Shown here: positions 8,046 through 16,765 of the stretch, in pieces
Numbering within the stretch: the first letter of the stretch is position 1
Layout: the number at the start of each line of letters is the position of its first letter
From: Hyunsoonleella flava
GTDB lineage: Bacteria; Bacteroidota; Bacteroidia; Flavobacteriales; Flavobacteriaceae
DNA length: 64,000 bases
NCBI RefSeq assembly: GCF_004310325.1
Contig: NZ_SIRT01000003.1
Coordinates: 124,001 to 188,000, forward strand
Reading direction: 5' to 3'
Position numbers and translations under genes: made by a program
Notes under the pieces: generated by a model
What the model was told of the DNA's origin: nothing
What the model saw: the letters and a program-made list of their open reading frames with translations, nothing else
Database searches by the model: none

Positions 8046-8624
8046 ATGTTCAACAAAATTATAAAACTGATTTTAGCTGCTGGAATTATAGCGTACGCTG
8101 TTTATCAATTTACTGAAGGTAATATAGGAAATGGTATCTCTTTAATTTTATTAGCCGGAGTTTTTATATTTCTTTATTTTAAAAATGAATTTATACTTCT
8201 CGCCTTCTTAAGACTACGTAAACAAGATTTTGACGGTGCTAAGAAATGGTTGGATAAAATTAAAAATCCAGAGGCAGCATTAGTAAAAAAGCAACAAGGC
8301 TACTACAGTTATCTTCACGGGATAATGACAATGCAGGATAATATGAACGAGTCTGAAAAGCATTTCAAGAAAGCAATTGCTTTAGGTTTATCTATGAAGC
8401 ACGATTTAGCTATGGCTAAATTGAACCTAGCTGGTATTGCTTTTTCAAAGCGCAGAAAACGTGAGGCTCAACAACTACTTACTGAAGCGCAAAAACTAGA
8501 TAAACATGGTATGCTTACAGATCAAATTAAAATGATGAAGCAAAATATGAAGCAAGCCGTTGGCCCTAACCAACATTTTGGAGCAGGTGGTTCATTAAGG
8601 TCTCAAAAGAGAAGGGGAAGGTAG
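8046..8624 (+). CDS. Membrane-anchored TPR-like protein, function unknown
   Basis: The 192-residue product has two N-terminal membrane segments (about 5-22 and 28-50) followed by a helical cytoplasmic or periplasmic part. That part contains TPR-like helices (YYSYLHGIMTMQDNMNESEKHFKKAIALGL, here read as residues 92-121 in two helices, and AKLNLAGIAFSKRRKREAQQLL). The tail is basic (SQKRRGR). I do not recognise a specific family; it is a common flavobacterial core gene type. It converges on the cardiolipin synthase gene with only 2 bp between the stops, so the two share no terminator. Confidence 0.7.
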   Translation: MFNKIIKLILAAGIIAYAVYQFTEGNIGNGISLILLAGVFIFLYFKNEFILLAFLRLRKQDFDGAKKWLDKIKNPEAALVKKQQGYYSYLHGIMTMQDNMNESEKHFKKAIALGLSMKHDLAMAKLNLAGIAFSKRRKREAQQLLTEAQKLDKHGMLTDQIKMMKQNMKQAVGPNQHFGAGGSLRSQKRRGR

Positions 8625-8626
8625 TT

Positions 8627-10081
8627 TTAAATTAAAGGAGACCACAATCTGCTGTAAGATTCTTTAAGCTTTTCAATTTTTGGACGCTTTGTCCAATTAT
8701 CTAGATTTACTTTTTCAGAATACTCTAAATCCTTCAAGAAATGCTGTTTTAGTATATTACTTGTATGCTTATCATATATAAAAGCATTTACTTCAAAATT
8801 AATATTAAAACTTCTGTAATCCATATTTGAAGTACCTATAGTAGAAAAGATATCGTCTATCACGATAGTTTTAGCATGGATAAGCCCTTTTGAGTAGCGA
8901 TATACTTTTATGTCCGCTTCAAGCAACTTTTCTAACAAAGAATTTGTAGCATGTTTCACCACCCAGGAATCAGACTCTTTTGGTATTACTAACTTCACAT
9001 CCACACCACTTCTTGCTACCACTTGCAGTGCTGTAATAATCTGATCATTGGGCACAAAATAGGGTGTGGTAATGTAGATGTAATCTTCTGCGGTATTTAT
9101 AGCTGTAAACATAGCCTCCATGATATATGGCCAATCGGTATCTGGGCCGCTAGATGCTATTTGTACAGCTACATTATTTTTACAAGTTACTTGAGGGAAA
9201 TACGATTTGTCAATTTTTAAGTCTTGATTGGATACAAAATCCCAAGTGGTAAAAAAATTAACCTGCAATGATTTAACGGCTTCTCCTAAAATTCTTAAAT
9301 GTGTATCTCTCCAAAAAAGCTCATCACCATCATTGTTTATGTATTCATCTGCGATATTTATACCACCTACATAACCGATCTTCCCGTCTATAATTGTAAT
9401 TTTCCTATGGTTACGGTAATTCATTTTTCCCGTGAATTTTGAAAACAGCACAGGCATAAATGGGTAATGCTCTACCCCACTTTTATCTAGTTTATGTTTC
9501 ATTTTTGTGGATAATTTACTTCCCACATCATCATAAGTCAATCTTACAGAGACACCATTCTTGGCTTTATCGCATAACACATTTAAAATTCTTGTTCCAA
9601 TTTTATCGTCCTTTAAAATATAATACTCTAAATGTATATGATGTTCGGCTTTTTTCAAATCGCCCATCAAATACTCAAACTTTTCATTTCCGTTTTTTAA
9701 AATATTGATATCGTTACAAAGGGTAAGTGGCGAATAATTGTTACTGTATAATAGCTCAACCAACTTTGATTTTTGGCTCAAATAATCGTCTACTTTATTA
9801 TTGACGCCATTTTCAAACTCTAAAGTCTCATGTATTGATTTAATTGTTTTTTGGTTGAGTACCCGTTTTCTATTAAAAATTTTGTTCTTTCGATATTCTT
9901 GTCCAAAAAGATAATAGACCAACACACCGAAAAAAGGAAAAAAAACCAAAACAAGTATATAAGACAATGTTTTGGTTGGGTTGATATTTTTTAATATTAC
10001 AGTTATAGCGGCTGAAATCGCTATAATATAATTAAGTATTATTAAGATGTTCCAGTAGTTATCTTGTAAAAAGGCCAACAT
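8627..10081 (-). CDS. cls: Cardiolipin synthase (PLD superfamily)
   Basis: The 484-residue enzyme joins two phosphatidylglycerol molecules into cardiolipin and glycerol at the inner membrane. Two N-terminal membrane segments (about 8-30 and 38-58) precede two PLD domains. Both HKD motifs are intact: NYRNHRKITIIDGKIGYVGG (about 225) and GLIHAKTIVIDD (about 405). The length matches the E. coli ClsA group. A lytic transglycosylase gene lies 5 bp upstream on the same strand, so the two are probably co-transcribed, a sensible pairing of envelope genes. Confidence 0.95.
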   Translation of the reverse strand: MLAFLQDNYWNILIILNYIIAISAAITVILKNINPTKTLSYILVLVFFPFFGVLVYYLFGQEYRKNKIFNRKRVLNQKTIKSIHETLEFENGVNNKVDDYLSQKSKLVELLYSNNYSPLTLCNDINILKNGNEKFEYLMGDLKKAEHHIHLEYYILKDDKIGTRILNVLCDKAKNGVSVRLTYDDVGSKLSTKMKHKLDKSGVEHYPFMPVLFSKFTGKMNYRNHRKITIIDGKIGYVGGINIADEYINNDGDELFWRDTHLRILGEAVKSLQVNFFTTWDFVSNQDLKIDKSYFPQVTCKNNVAVQIASSGPDTDWPYIMEAMFTAINTAEDYIYITTPYFVPNDQIITALQVVARSGVDVKLVIPKESDSWVVKHATNSLLEKLLEADIKVYRYSKGLIHAKTIVIDDIFSTIGTSNMDYRSFNINFEVNAFIYDKHTSNILKQHFLKDLEYSEKVNLDNWTKRPKIEKLKESYSRLWSPLI

Positions 10082-10086
10082 GAAAT

Positions 10087-11010
10087 TTAATTATAATACC
10101 CTTCCTTTGGAATCTCAATGTAATATGGTTTCCTTGACTTATTATTCAAATGAGGTTCTCTCAACCAAGGATTGTGTAGTTTTAAGATTTTATAATTTAT
10201 ACCAAAGCGTTCCGCAAATTTTGTAAAATCGGTTACTGCCGTATCAACTTCAACCTTAAACGTCGGTATGTTTGAGTATAGATCTTTGTCCCTAAAATTG
10301 AATCCGTATTTATCCGGATGTGATAAAATTTCCTTTAGTGCTACTATTCTAAATAAATAGCGCCCGGTTTCCTCTCCCAAAAGCAAATCATAATAATCAC
10401 TAACATTTTGCTCCTTCAATCTTCGAGATACTCCTGCATTACCCGCGTTATAGGCCGCTGCTGCCAGGGTCCAAGAACCTAAATTTTCTTTAGATCTTAT
10501 TAAATATTTACAAGCTACTTCTGTAGCTTTTTCCAAATGATAGCGTTCATCAACATTGGTGTTGACTTCTAAACCATTTTCACGACCAGTAGTTTTCATA
10601 ATTTGCCATACACCCCTTGCTCCTGCTGGAGATACCGCATTGGTTAAACCACTTTCTATAACGGCTAAGTATTTAAAATCATCTGGAACACCATATCTTG
10701 CCAGTATAGGCTCAATTACTGGAAAGTATTTTTTTGCACGCTTAAACATCAATAAACCATTAGACTGCCAGTAGGTATTTACCAACAGTTCTCTATCCAT
10801 TCGCTCTAAAATATCTGGGTTTTCTAGGGGCACACGCTCCCCTGCAAAATTTAAATCTTCGGGAACTTGCAATGCATAAACATTGTAATCATTAATGACT
10901 TTCTTTTCGAAATTTTCATCAGTAGGGGCGTCTTGGAGGGCATAAATAAATAGCAAACATAAACTTAATAATCCCACAAGCGCCAACATTCGTTGTATGG
11001 TCTTCATCAT
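10087..11010 (-). CDS. Lytic murein transglycosylase (SLT domain)
   Basis: The 307-residue protein has an N-terminal signal or anchor (MLALVGLLSLCLLFIYAL) and a lysozyme-like SLT domain. The catalytic Glu sits in AVIESGLTNAVSPAGARG, followed by GVWQIM and the AAAAYNAGNAG motif typical of MltD/Slt enzymes. It would cleave peptidoglycan glycan strands non-hydrolytically to 1,6-anhydromuramyl ends in the periplasm. No LysM repeat is present after the catalytic domain, only about 70 residues (EVDTAVTDFTKFAERFGINY). It is directly upstream of cls. Confidence 0.92.
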   Translation of the reverse strand: MMKTIQRMLALVGLLSLCLLFIYALQDAPTDENFEKKVINDYNVYALQVPEDLNFAGERVPLENPDILERMDRELLVNTYWQSNGLLMFKRAKKYFPVIEPILARYGVPDDFKYLAVIESGLTNAVSPAGARGVWQIMKTTGRENGLEVNTNVDERYHLEKATEVACKYLIRSKENLGSWTLAAAAYNAGNAGVSRRLKEQNVSDYYDLLLGEETGRYLFRIVALKEILSHPDKYGFNFRDKDLYSNIPTFKVEVDTAVTDFTKFAERFGINYKILKLHNPWLREPHLNNKSRKPYYIEIPKEGYYN

Positions 11011-11057
11011 TAAAAAGTTTTTTTAAAAATATAAAAAATAGTGCATTAACCTATTGT

Positions 11058-11717
11058 TTATAAGATTATCTTAGGTAAATTTTCGTTGAACCACTTGTAC
11101 TTGTTGATAATGGCTATATGTGTACCACCATTAATCGTGATACAGTTTTTGATATGTTTTATAGGAAAAACAGGGTCTTTATCTCCATGAATATGTGCAA
11201 TACCTTCTTTATACACCTCTTGTTCCCAGCAAACCACTTGCTTTAAAGCCCAACTAAGATAATTAGGATCATTTACCGACAAGTATTTTTTGTACAGCTC
11301 TAAACGTTTAGCCATGGTTTTACCAAAGGCATATTTCTCAAACACCTCTATTTTACTTGCCAATTGAGTTGGCACCAATTTATATGCTCCCGTAGATTTT
11401 GCCAACTGCATCTTTAATGGCAACTCATATTTAGATTTAATGCTTGATACTATAATTAATTTCCTTATGCTAATATGTTTACACATTTCCTGCACCAAAA
11501 TTCCTCCAAACGAAACACCTAACAATACAGGGTTTTCGTGCTCGATTTTCTTTGTCATACGAAATGCGTAATCACTTAAAGATTCATTTTCCTGAGGAAC
11601 AAACCATTCCAAGTAGTGCATTTTAAATTGAGATTCTGGTAGTTTGATATTCTCAAAAATTAGTGGGCTAGCAGCCATCCCAGGCATTAAATACACATGT
11701 ATTATCTCTTGACTCAT
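11058..11717 (-). CDS. Alpha/beta hydrolase
   Basis: This 219-residue protein has the hydrolase elbow GVSFGG (Ser about residue 70) and a C-terminal catalytic His in NGGTHIAII, with an acidic residue in GDKDPVFP. It lacks a signal peptide and so acts in the cytoplasm on an unknown ester or amide. It is 47 bp from the transglycosylase gene on the same strand. The substrate cannot be named from sequence. Confidence 0.82.
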   Translation of the reverse strand: MSQEIIHVYLMPGMAASPLIFENIKLPESQFKMHYLEWFVPQENESLSDYAFRMTKKIEHENPVLLGVSFGGILVQEMCKHISIRKLIIVSSIKSKYELPLKMQLAKSTGAYKLVPTQLASKIEVFEKYAFGKTMAKRLELYKKYLSVNDPNYLSWALKQVVCWEQEVYKEGIAHIHGDKDPVFPIKHIKNCITINGGTHIAIINKYKWFNENLPKIIL

Positions 11718-11762
11718 AAGGTTTTAACAGTGCCGTTTATATAATCTCTCGATTTTTTTTCG

Positions 11763-11770
11763 TACTTTTG
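11763..11770 (+). promoter_or_regulatory. -7 element before the GNAT gene
   Basis: TACTTTTG fits the TAnnTTTG consensus and lies about 70 bp before the ATG at 11839. The -33 element is poor (a TTTA about 21 bp upstream). Confidence 0.5.
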
Positions 11771-11838
11771 CACAAAGTTATTCAAATAGTCTGCACTATT
11801 TTATACAATACTCCTTTAAATTAAATAATTATTACACT

Positions 11839-12135
11839 ATGGTTGAAGCTGCTGAATTAATTGACAACGATTTTTTACGTCAATTTGAAATTAAAGTTGA
11901 TGGAAAATTGGCAAAAATTGAATATTCTTTACAAGAGAGAAAAATATTCTTAACTAAGTTAATCATTCCAGAAGAAATCAACGACGAAGACTTTAAAAAA
12001 GAATTTATCGCTTCGGTTTTTGAGCAAATTCAAGATCGTAATTTAAGCGTAATGCCTACTTGTCCGGCAATTGCTAAATTTGTAAGAAGCAATAGAAAGT
12101 ACAAGCGTATGTTACCGGTTGGTGTGAGAATATAA
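11839..12135 (+). CDS. Small GNAT-fold protein (YjdJ-like)
   Basis: The 98-residue protein matches the short single-domain acetyltransferases of the YidJ/YjdJ type: a beta strand pair (FEIKVDGKLAKIEYSLQERKIFLTKLIIP), a helix, and the end motif MPTCPAIAKFVRSNRKYKRM, where the Cys-Pro follows the position of the CoA-binding turn. These proteins are predicted to transfer acetyl groups from acetyl-CoA, but substrates are unknown. It is transcribed alone from a -7 element at 11763 and ends in a bidirectional terminator. Confidence 0.85.
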   Translation: MVEAAELIDNDFLRQFEIKVDGKLAKIEYSLQERKIFLTKLIIPEEINDEDFKKEFIASVFEQIQDRNLSVMPTCPAIAKFVRSNRKYKRMLPVGVRI

Positions 12136-12154
12136 AATATTGATAATAGATAGA

Positions 12155-12189
12155 AAAAATCCGAAGTTTGAATTAAGCTTCGGATTTTT
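12155..12189. terminator. Bidirectional intrinsic terminator
   Basis: A 12-bp perfect stem (AAAAATCCGAAG at 12155-12166, CTTCGGATTTTT at 12178-12189) separates the GNAT gene and mtaB, which converge. The right T tract runs into the mtaB stop. Confidence 0.9.
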
Positions 12190-13518
12190 TTATGCAGAAA
12201 ACGCTTTTATAAACTCAAACCTCACCAAACCATCTTCATCTATTTTGGTTAATTCAACATCGTGAAGCGTATTAATCAATTCTGGATTCCAAGGCGCCTT
12301 AACCTTAACATAGTTTTCCGTAAATCCATGAATATAACCTTCCTTATTTTCACTTTCAAAAAGTACGGTTCTAACAGTTCCTAGCTGACTTTCATAAAAC
12401 GCACGTCTCTTTTTAACAGACAAACCGCGTAACATTTTACTTCGCTTGGTTCTAACATTTTTTGGCACAACATCATTCATTGCAGCAGCTTCAGTATTAT
12501 CTCTTTCAGAATAGGTAAACACGTGCAAATATGAGATATCCAGCTCCATTAAAAAATTATATGTCTCTAGGAAATGCTCATCGGTTTCCCCTGGAAAGCC
12601 AACAATTACATCAACACCTATACAGGCATGGGGCATAACTTCTTTTATTTTTGAAACACGATCCACATACAATTCTCGCAGGTAACGTCGTTTCATTTTT
12701 TTAAGAATTTCATTGCTGCCCGATTGCAACGGCACATGGAAATGTGGTACAAACGCTCTTGATTTAGAAACTAAATCGATAGTTTCATTCTTCAACAAAT
12801 TGGGTTCAATAGATGAAATCCTTAAACGTTCTATACCTTCAACCTTATCAAGTTCAGTCACTAAATCCAAAAAAGTATGTGCGTGTTTCTTGTTACCAAA
12901 TTCGCCTTTTCCGTAGTCACCAATATTTACTCCTGTTAAAACAATTTCTTTTATATTTTGCTTTGAAATCTCTCTGGCATTCTTCAAAACATTTTCCATG
13001 GTATCACTTCTAGAAATACCACGAGCTAAAGGAATAGTGCAATACGTACATTTATAATCACATCCATCTTGAACTTTTAAAAATGCACGCGTTCTATCTC
13101 CTATGGAATAGGAACCCACATAAAAATCGGCATCCTCGATTTCACATGAATGTACTTCTCCAAAATCGTTTTTGGATAAATCGTTGAGATAATCGGTGAT
13201 TTTAAATTTTTCGGTAGCGCCCAAAACTAAGTCCACACCATTCACATCTGCCAATTCTTGCGGTTTTAACTGGGCGTAGCAACCTACTGCAGCAACAAAA
13301 GCTTCAGGATTTCCTTTTTGGGCTTGCTTTACAATGGTTTTAAAGCGTTTATCTGCATTTTCAGTAACCGAACAGGTATTGATGACATATATATCAGCTT
13401 TCTCAGAAAAATCTACTCTATCAAACCCTTCGTTAACAAAACTTCGGGCAATAGTAGAGGTTTCTGAAAAATTCAGTTTACAACCTAAAGTATAAAATGC
13501 GACTTTCTTCTTATCCAC
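12190..13518 (-). CDS. mtaB: tRNA t6A37 methylthiotransferase
   Basis: MtaB is a radical-SAM enzyme that converts t6A at position 37 of ANN-decoding tRNAs to ms2t6A. The 442-residue protein has the three expected parts: an N-terminal UPF0004 domain with three Cys for an auxiliary 4Fe-4S cluster (TLGCKLN, NTCSVTE, AVGCYAQ), the radical-SAM domain with DGCDYKCTYCTIPLARG (CxxxCxxC, about 150-157), and a C-terminal TRAM-like domain (VLFESENKEGYIHGFTENYV). All cluster Cys are present. It is a single gene and converges on the GNAT gene. Confidence 0.95.
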   Translation of the reverse strand: MDKKKVAFYTLGCKLNFSETSTIARSFVNEGFDRVDFSEKADIYVINTCSVTENADKRFKTIVKQAQKGNPEAFVAAVGCYAQLKPQELADVNGVDLVLGATEKFKITDYLNDLSKNDFGEVHSCEIEDADFYVGSYSIGDRTRAFLKVQDGCDYKCTYCTIPLARGISRSDTMENVLKNAREISKQNIKEIVLTGVNIGDYGKGEFGNKKHAHTFLDLVTELDKVEGIERLRISSIEPNLLKNETIDLVSKSRAFVPHFHVPLQSGSNEILKKMKRRYLRELYVDRVSKIKEVMPHACIGVDVIVGFPGETDEHFLETYNFLMELDISYLHVFTYSERDNTEAAAMNDVVPKNVRTKRSKMLRGLSVKKRRAFYESQLGTVRTVLFESENKEGYIHGFTENYVKVKAPWNPELINTLHDVELTKIDEDGLVRFEFIKAFSA

Positions 13519-13602
13519 TTTAATTATACGAAACTTGTTTCAGGGTGTTTTAAAATTTATCTTTACCGCTAAAAGAGGGCAAATTTACAACTAATTACTT
13601 AT

Positions 13603-15216
13603 ATGATAAAACATATTTGGCGTCAAACAATTATCTATTTGTCAATTAGTTGCACACTCTTTTCATGTAAAGAGGATACTAATGCGAACAAAGACCATCT
13701 CGTATTCCGTTACAACGAATTTGCCAATATAAACACCCTAGACCCTGCTTTTTCCAGAACATTACAGGATAACTCGGTTTGCAACCAATTGTTCAATGGT
13801 TTGGTACAACTAGATGATAAACTTAACATTTTACCATGTATTGCTAAGAATTGGTCGATTTCAGAGGACGGTACAATTTACACCTTCAATTTAAGAAACG
13901 ATGTATATTTCCATAAACACGTGTTGTTTGGTAAGGATTCTACAAGAACAGTTACTGCAGACGATTTTACGTTTAGTTTGAATCGTTTACGTGATGAAAA
14001 ACTTGCACCTCCTGGAAGTTGGGTTTTAAATAAAGTGGATGATTTTAGAGCTATAAATGACACTATTTTTGAAATCACCTTAAAACAGCCGTTTCCTGCT
14101 TTTATTGGTTTATTAACCATGAAATATACCTCTGTTGTTCCAAAAGAAATTGTAGAACATTATGGAAACGAATTCCGTTCGCATCCTATCGGTACGGGAC
14201 CTTTTAAATTTAAACGCTGGGAGGAAAACATAAAGTTGGTACTCCGCAAGAATGAACTCTATTTTGAAAAAGACAAAAACGATAACCAACTCCCTTATCT
14301 AGAGGCTGTAGCACTAACATTCCTTCCAGATAAGCAGAGTGAATTTCTGCAATTTGCACAAGGCAATATTGACTATCTGTCTGGCTTGGACGCTTCATAC
14401 AAAGATGAATTGTTAACGGCAGATGGTAAGTTAAGAGACCGATATTCCAATGCTGTAAACATGGTAAAAGGGCCATATTTAAACTCTGAATATTTAGGTT
14501 TTTATTTAGATTCTGAAACACCTGAAATTCAATCCAAGCTTATTAGAAAAGCCATAAATTATGGGTTTGATAGAAAGAAAATGATGATCTATCTAAGAAA
14601 TGGTATTGGCAATCCAGCCAATGGAGGTTTTATTCCCATAGGACTTCCAGGGTATAGTAAGTCTATTGGATTTACGTATCAACCCAAAAAAGCCAAACAA
14701 CTTATTCAACAATTTAAGGAAACAAGCGGTATTACCAATCCTGAAATAACTTTGGTAACTTCCAGTAATTACTTGAGTTTCTGTGAATTTATTCAACGTG
14801 AATTGGAAAAAGCTGGACTAAAAATAAATGTAGATGTGATGCCTGAAGCAACTTTAAGATCGTCTCGATCTGAAGGAAAAGTAGATATGTTTAGAAGCTC
14901 TTGGGTGGCAGACTATATGGATGCCGAAAATTACCTCTCTATTTTTTATAGCAAAAACTTTACTCCAAAAGGATCAAATTACTTCCACTTTAAGAATAAA
15001 ACAGTTGATAGCCTGTATAACGCCGCTTTTAGCATTTCAAATATCGAGAAACGGAAAAAGTTATACACCACTATAGATTCTATTGCCATGGATAATGCCA
15101 TCATGGTACCACTATTTTATGATGAAGTGGTTCGATTTACCAGAAAAAATGTAAAAGATTTGGGTATTAACCCTATTAATTTATTGGATTTAAGGCAGGT
15201 GAAAAAAATTAAATGA
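13603..15216 (+). CDS. ABC transporter substrate-binding lipoprotein, family 5 (oligopeptide type)
   Basis: The 537-residue protein starts with a lipoprotein signal ending in the lipobox TLFSC, so the mature protein is anchored by a lipidated Cys near residue 22. The rest is a family 5 solute-binding protein (NTLDPAFSRTLQDNSVCNQL, then HPIGTGPFKFKRWEEN, the GTGPF motif of DppA/OppA/NikA). It should bind peptides or other small ligands at the membrane. No permease or ATPase gene lies beside it, so its partner must be encoded elsewhere or it works alone. Confidence 0.88.
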   Translation: MIKHIWRQTIIYLSISCTLFSCKEDTNANKDHLVFRYNEFANINTLDPAFSRTLQDNSVCNQLFNGLVQLDDKLNILPCIAKNWSISEDGTIYTFNLRNDVYFHKHVLFGKDSTRTVTADDFTFSLNRLRDEKLAPPGSWVLNKVDDFRAINDTIFEITLKQPFPAFIGLLTMKYTSVVPKEIVEHYGNEFRSHPIGTGPFKFKRWEENIKLVLRKNELYFEKDKNDNQLPYLEAVALTFLPDKQSEFLQFAQGNIDYLSGLDASYKDELLTADGKLRDRYSNAVNMVKGPYLNSEYLGFYLDSETPEIQSKLIRKAINYGFDRKKMMIYLRNGIGNPANGGFIPIGLPGYSKSIGFTYQPKKAKQLIQQFKETSGITNPEITLVTSSNYLSFCEFIQRELEKAGLKINVDVMPEATLRSSRSEGKVDMFRSSWVADYMDAENYLSIFYSKNFTPKGSNYFHFKNKTVDSLYNAAFSISNIEKRKKLYTTIDSIAMDNAIMVPLFYDEVVRFTRKNVKDLGINPINLLDLRQVKKIK

Positions 15217-15268
15217 TGACATTTTTATCTTGTTTCGATGTATGTAAAAAACATTAAAACGTAACAAG

Positions 15269-15799
15269 ATGTCAAACAAATTAAAAATCACAAGTATTCT
15301 ATTCCTCCTATTAAGCCTATCATCATGCAGTAAAGATGAAGACGCTACAAAAGAAATACAAAATAATGATCCCGAATTAAGCATAAACCTAAGTAACGGC
15401 AATTTTGACGACTTTTATCAGTTTGAAAATTCAACCTTCGAAATTCAAAATACAACTTCATATATTGGATCTTTAGAATCTAAAAACAACTCTAATAGCT
15501 CTACAAATACTATTAGGTTTTCTTTAGTGATAACAGATTTATCACAACTAAAAAAAGGCAACACGATTAATTATAATGTCGTTGAATTATTTATCAATAT
15601 TAATGACATTAATTACAGAGGAACTTCCGGTAAATTAGTTGTAAATAAATTTAGAAAAGCAGAAAATTCTGTAAACTCCAATACTTTTATTTTAGACGGA
15701 ACTTTTGAATTTAATGCATTAAGTGATGATTCTTCGGACAGTACAGATGTAACTGGATCTTTACAAAACATTACCTTGGTTTGTGATGTCTGTCAATAG
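15269..15799 (+). CDS. Lipoprotein of unknown function
   Basis: This 176-residue protein begins MSNKLKITSILFLLLSLSSC, a lipoprotein signal with lipobox SLSSC followed by the acidic SKDED stretch that in Bacteroidota often directs surface export. The mature part is beta-rich and Asn/Ser-rich (INLSNGNFDDFYQFENSTFE, NNSNSSTN) with two Cys only at the very end (CDVC). I do not recognise a family. It follows the binding lipoprotein by 52 bp and overlaps the convergent PD40 gene by 7 bp at the stops. Confidence 0.7.
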   Translation: MSNKLKITSILFLLLSLSSCSKDEDATKEIQNNDPELSINLSNGNFDDFYQFENSTFEIQNTTSYIGSLESKNNSNSSTNTIRFSLVITDLSQLKKGNTINYNVVELFININDINYRGTSGKLVVNKFRKAENSVNSNTFILDGTFEFNALSDDSSDSTDVTGSLQNITLVCDVCQ

Positions 15800-16704
15800 T
15801 GAAAAAAATAAATATCATTATCACCTTTTCCTCCATCGCGCTCAGAGACAAGAAATCCTGAATTATTATTTAGTTGTACTAGTGAAAAATCATCTTCTTT
15901 ACTATTAAAAGGTTTTGGCAATTTTTCGGCTTTAGTAAATGTACCATCTGAATTCTTTTTACTCTTATAAATATCATAGCCTCCAAAACCATTGGACTTA
16001 TCGGATGAAAAGTAAAGCGTATTGTCCGATGACACCACAGGAAACATTTCCCTACTGTATGAATTCACTTTAGAACCCAAATTCTTAATCTCTCCATAGG
16101 TATTATCACCTAAAACGTCAACCATAAAAATATCGGAACCACCTTTCGTAGATTGCCTTCCTCCCTTAACATTAGCCGTAAAATATAGCGTTTTTCCATC
16201 GGCACTTAATGCAGGATGTGCATAAGAGAAACGTGGTTTACAGAATGGCAATACTTTAAAATTAGTAAAACCCACACCTTGCCTAAACTCGCCAATTTCT
16301 AAATGGAAATTTGCTTTATTGAAGTTCCCTTTGGGCATATTCTTATCGGTGTAGGTGGTCATTATATAAATTCTTTTACCATCTGCACTCAAAGTTGCAC
16401 TTGTAATGGAACCCAATCCAGCTTGCGTATCAATTTTAATTTCCTTTATATTGGTAATAGTACCATTCGCCCCGATGTTTCCTTTGTAAACCGATAAAAC
16501 ACCCTCACCTGTAAAAGCAACTTTTACTTTCCCATTTTTCTTTAAGCGATATGAGGTAAATACAATTTGATTTCCGTTTAAGGGCATCAAAGCAAAATGA
16601 GGATATTCATTATTGATATCCAAATTTTTAACTTCAACAGTTTTGTCTTGTGAAAACACAACAACAGGAGACAGTATAATAAAGATTGCGGTAATTAATT
16701 TCAA
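15793..16704 (-). CDS. Secreted PD40-repeat beta-propeller protein
   Basis: The 303-residue product has a signal peptide (MKLITAIFIILSPVVVFSQ) and repeated WD40-like/PD40 blades: LSADGKRIYIMT, LSADGKTLYFTANVKGG, SSDNTLYFSSDKSNGFGGYD and the closing GGKGDNDIYFF. In Bacteroidota such propellers often sit in front of OmpA domains in cell-surface and gliding or T9SS proteins; here no OmpA domain follows, so it would be a free periplasmic or surface propeller. Its partner is unknown. Confidence 0.8.
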   Translation of the reverse strand: MKLITAIFIILSPVVVFSQDKTVEVKNLDINNEYPHFALMPLNGNQIVFTSYRLKKNGKVKVAFTGEGVLSVYKGNIGANGTITNIKEIKIDTQAGLGSITSATLSADGKRIYIMTTYTDKNMPKGNFNKANFHLEIGEFRQGVGFTNFKVLPFCKPRFSYAHPALSADGKTLYFTANVKGGRQSTKGGSDIFMVDVLGDNTYGEIKNLGSKVNSYSREMFPVVSSDNTLYFSSDKSNGFGGYDIYKSKKNSDGTFTKAEKLPKPFNSKEDDFSLVQLNNNSGFLVSERDGGKGDNDIYFFHY

Positions 16705-16765
16705 AATAAAAAAGATTAATATCTCAAATATACAAATCTTTAATAATTAGAACGTTAACCCTTAA

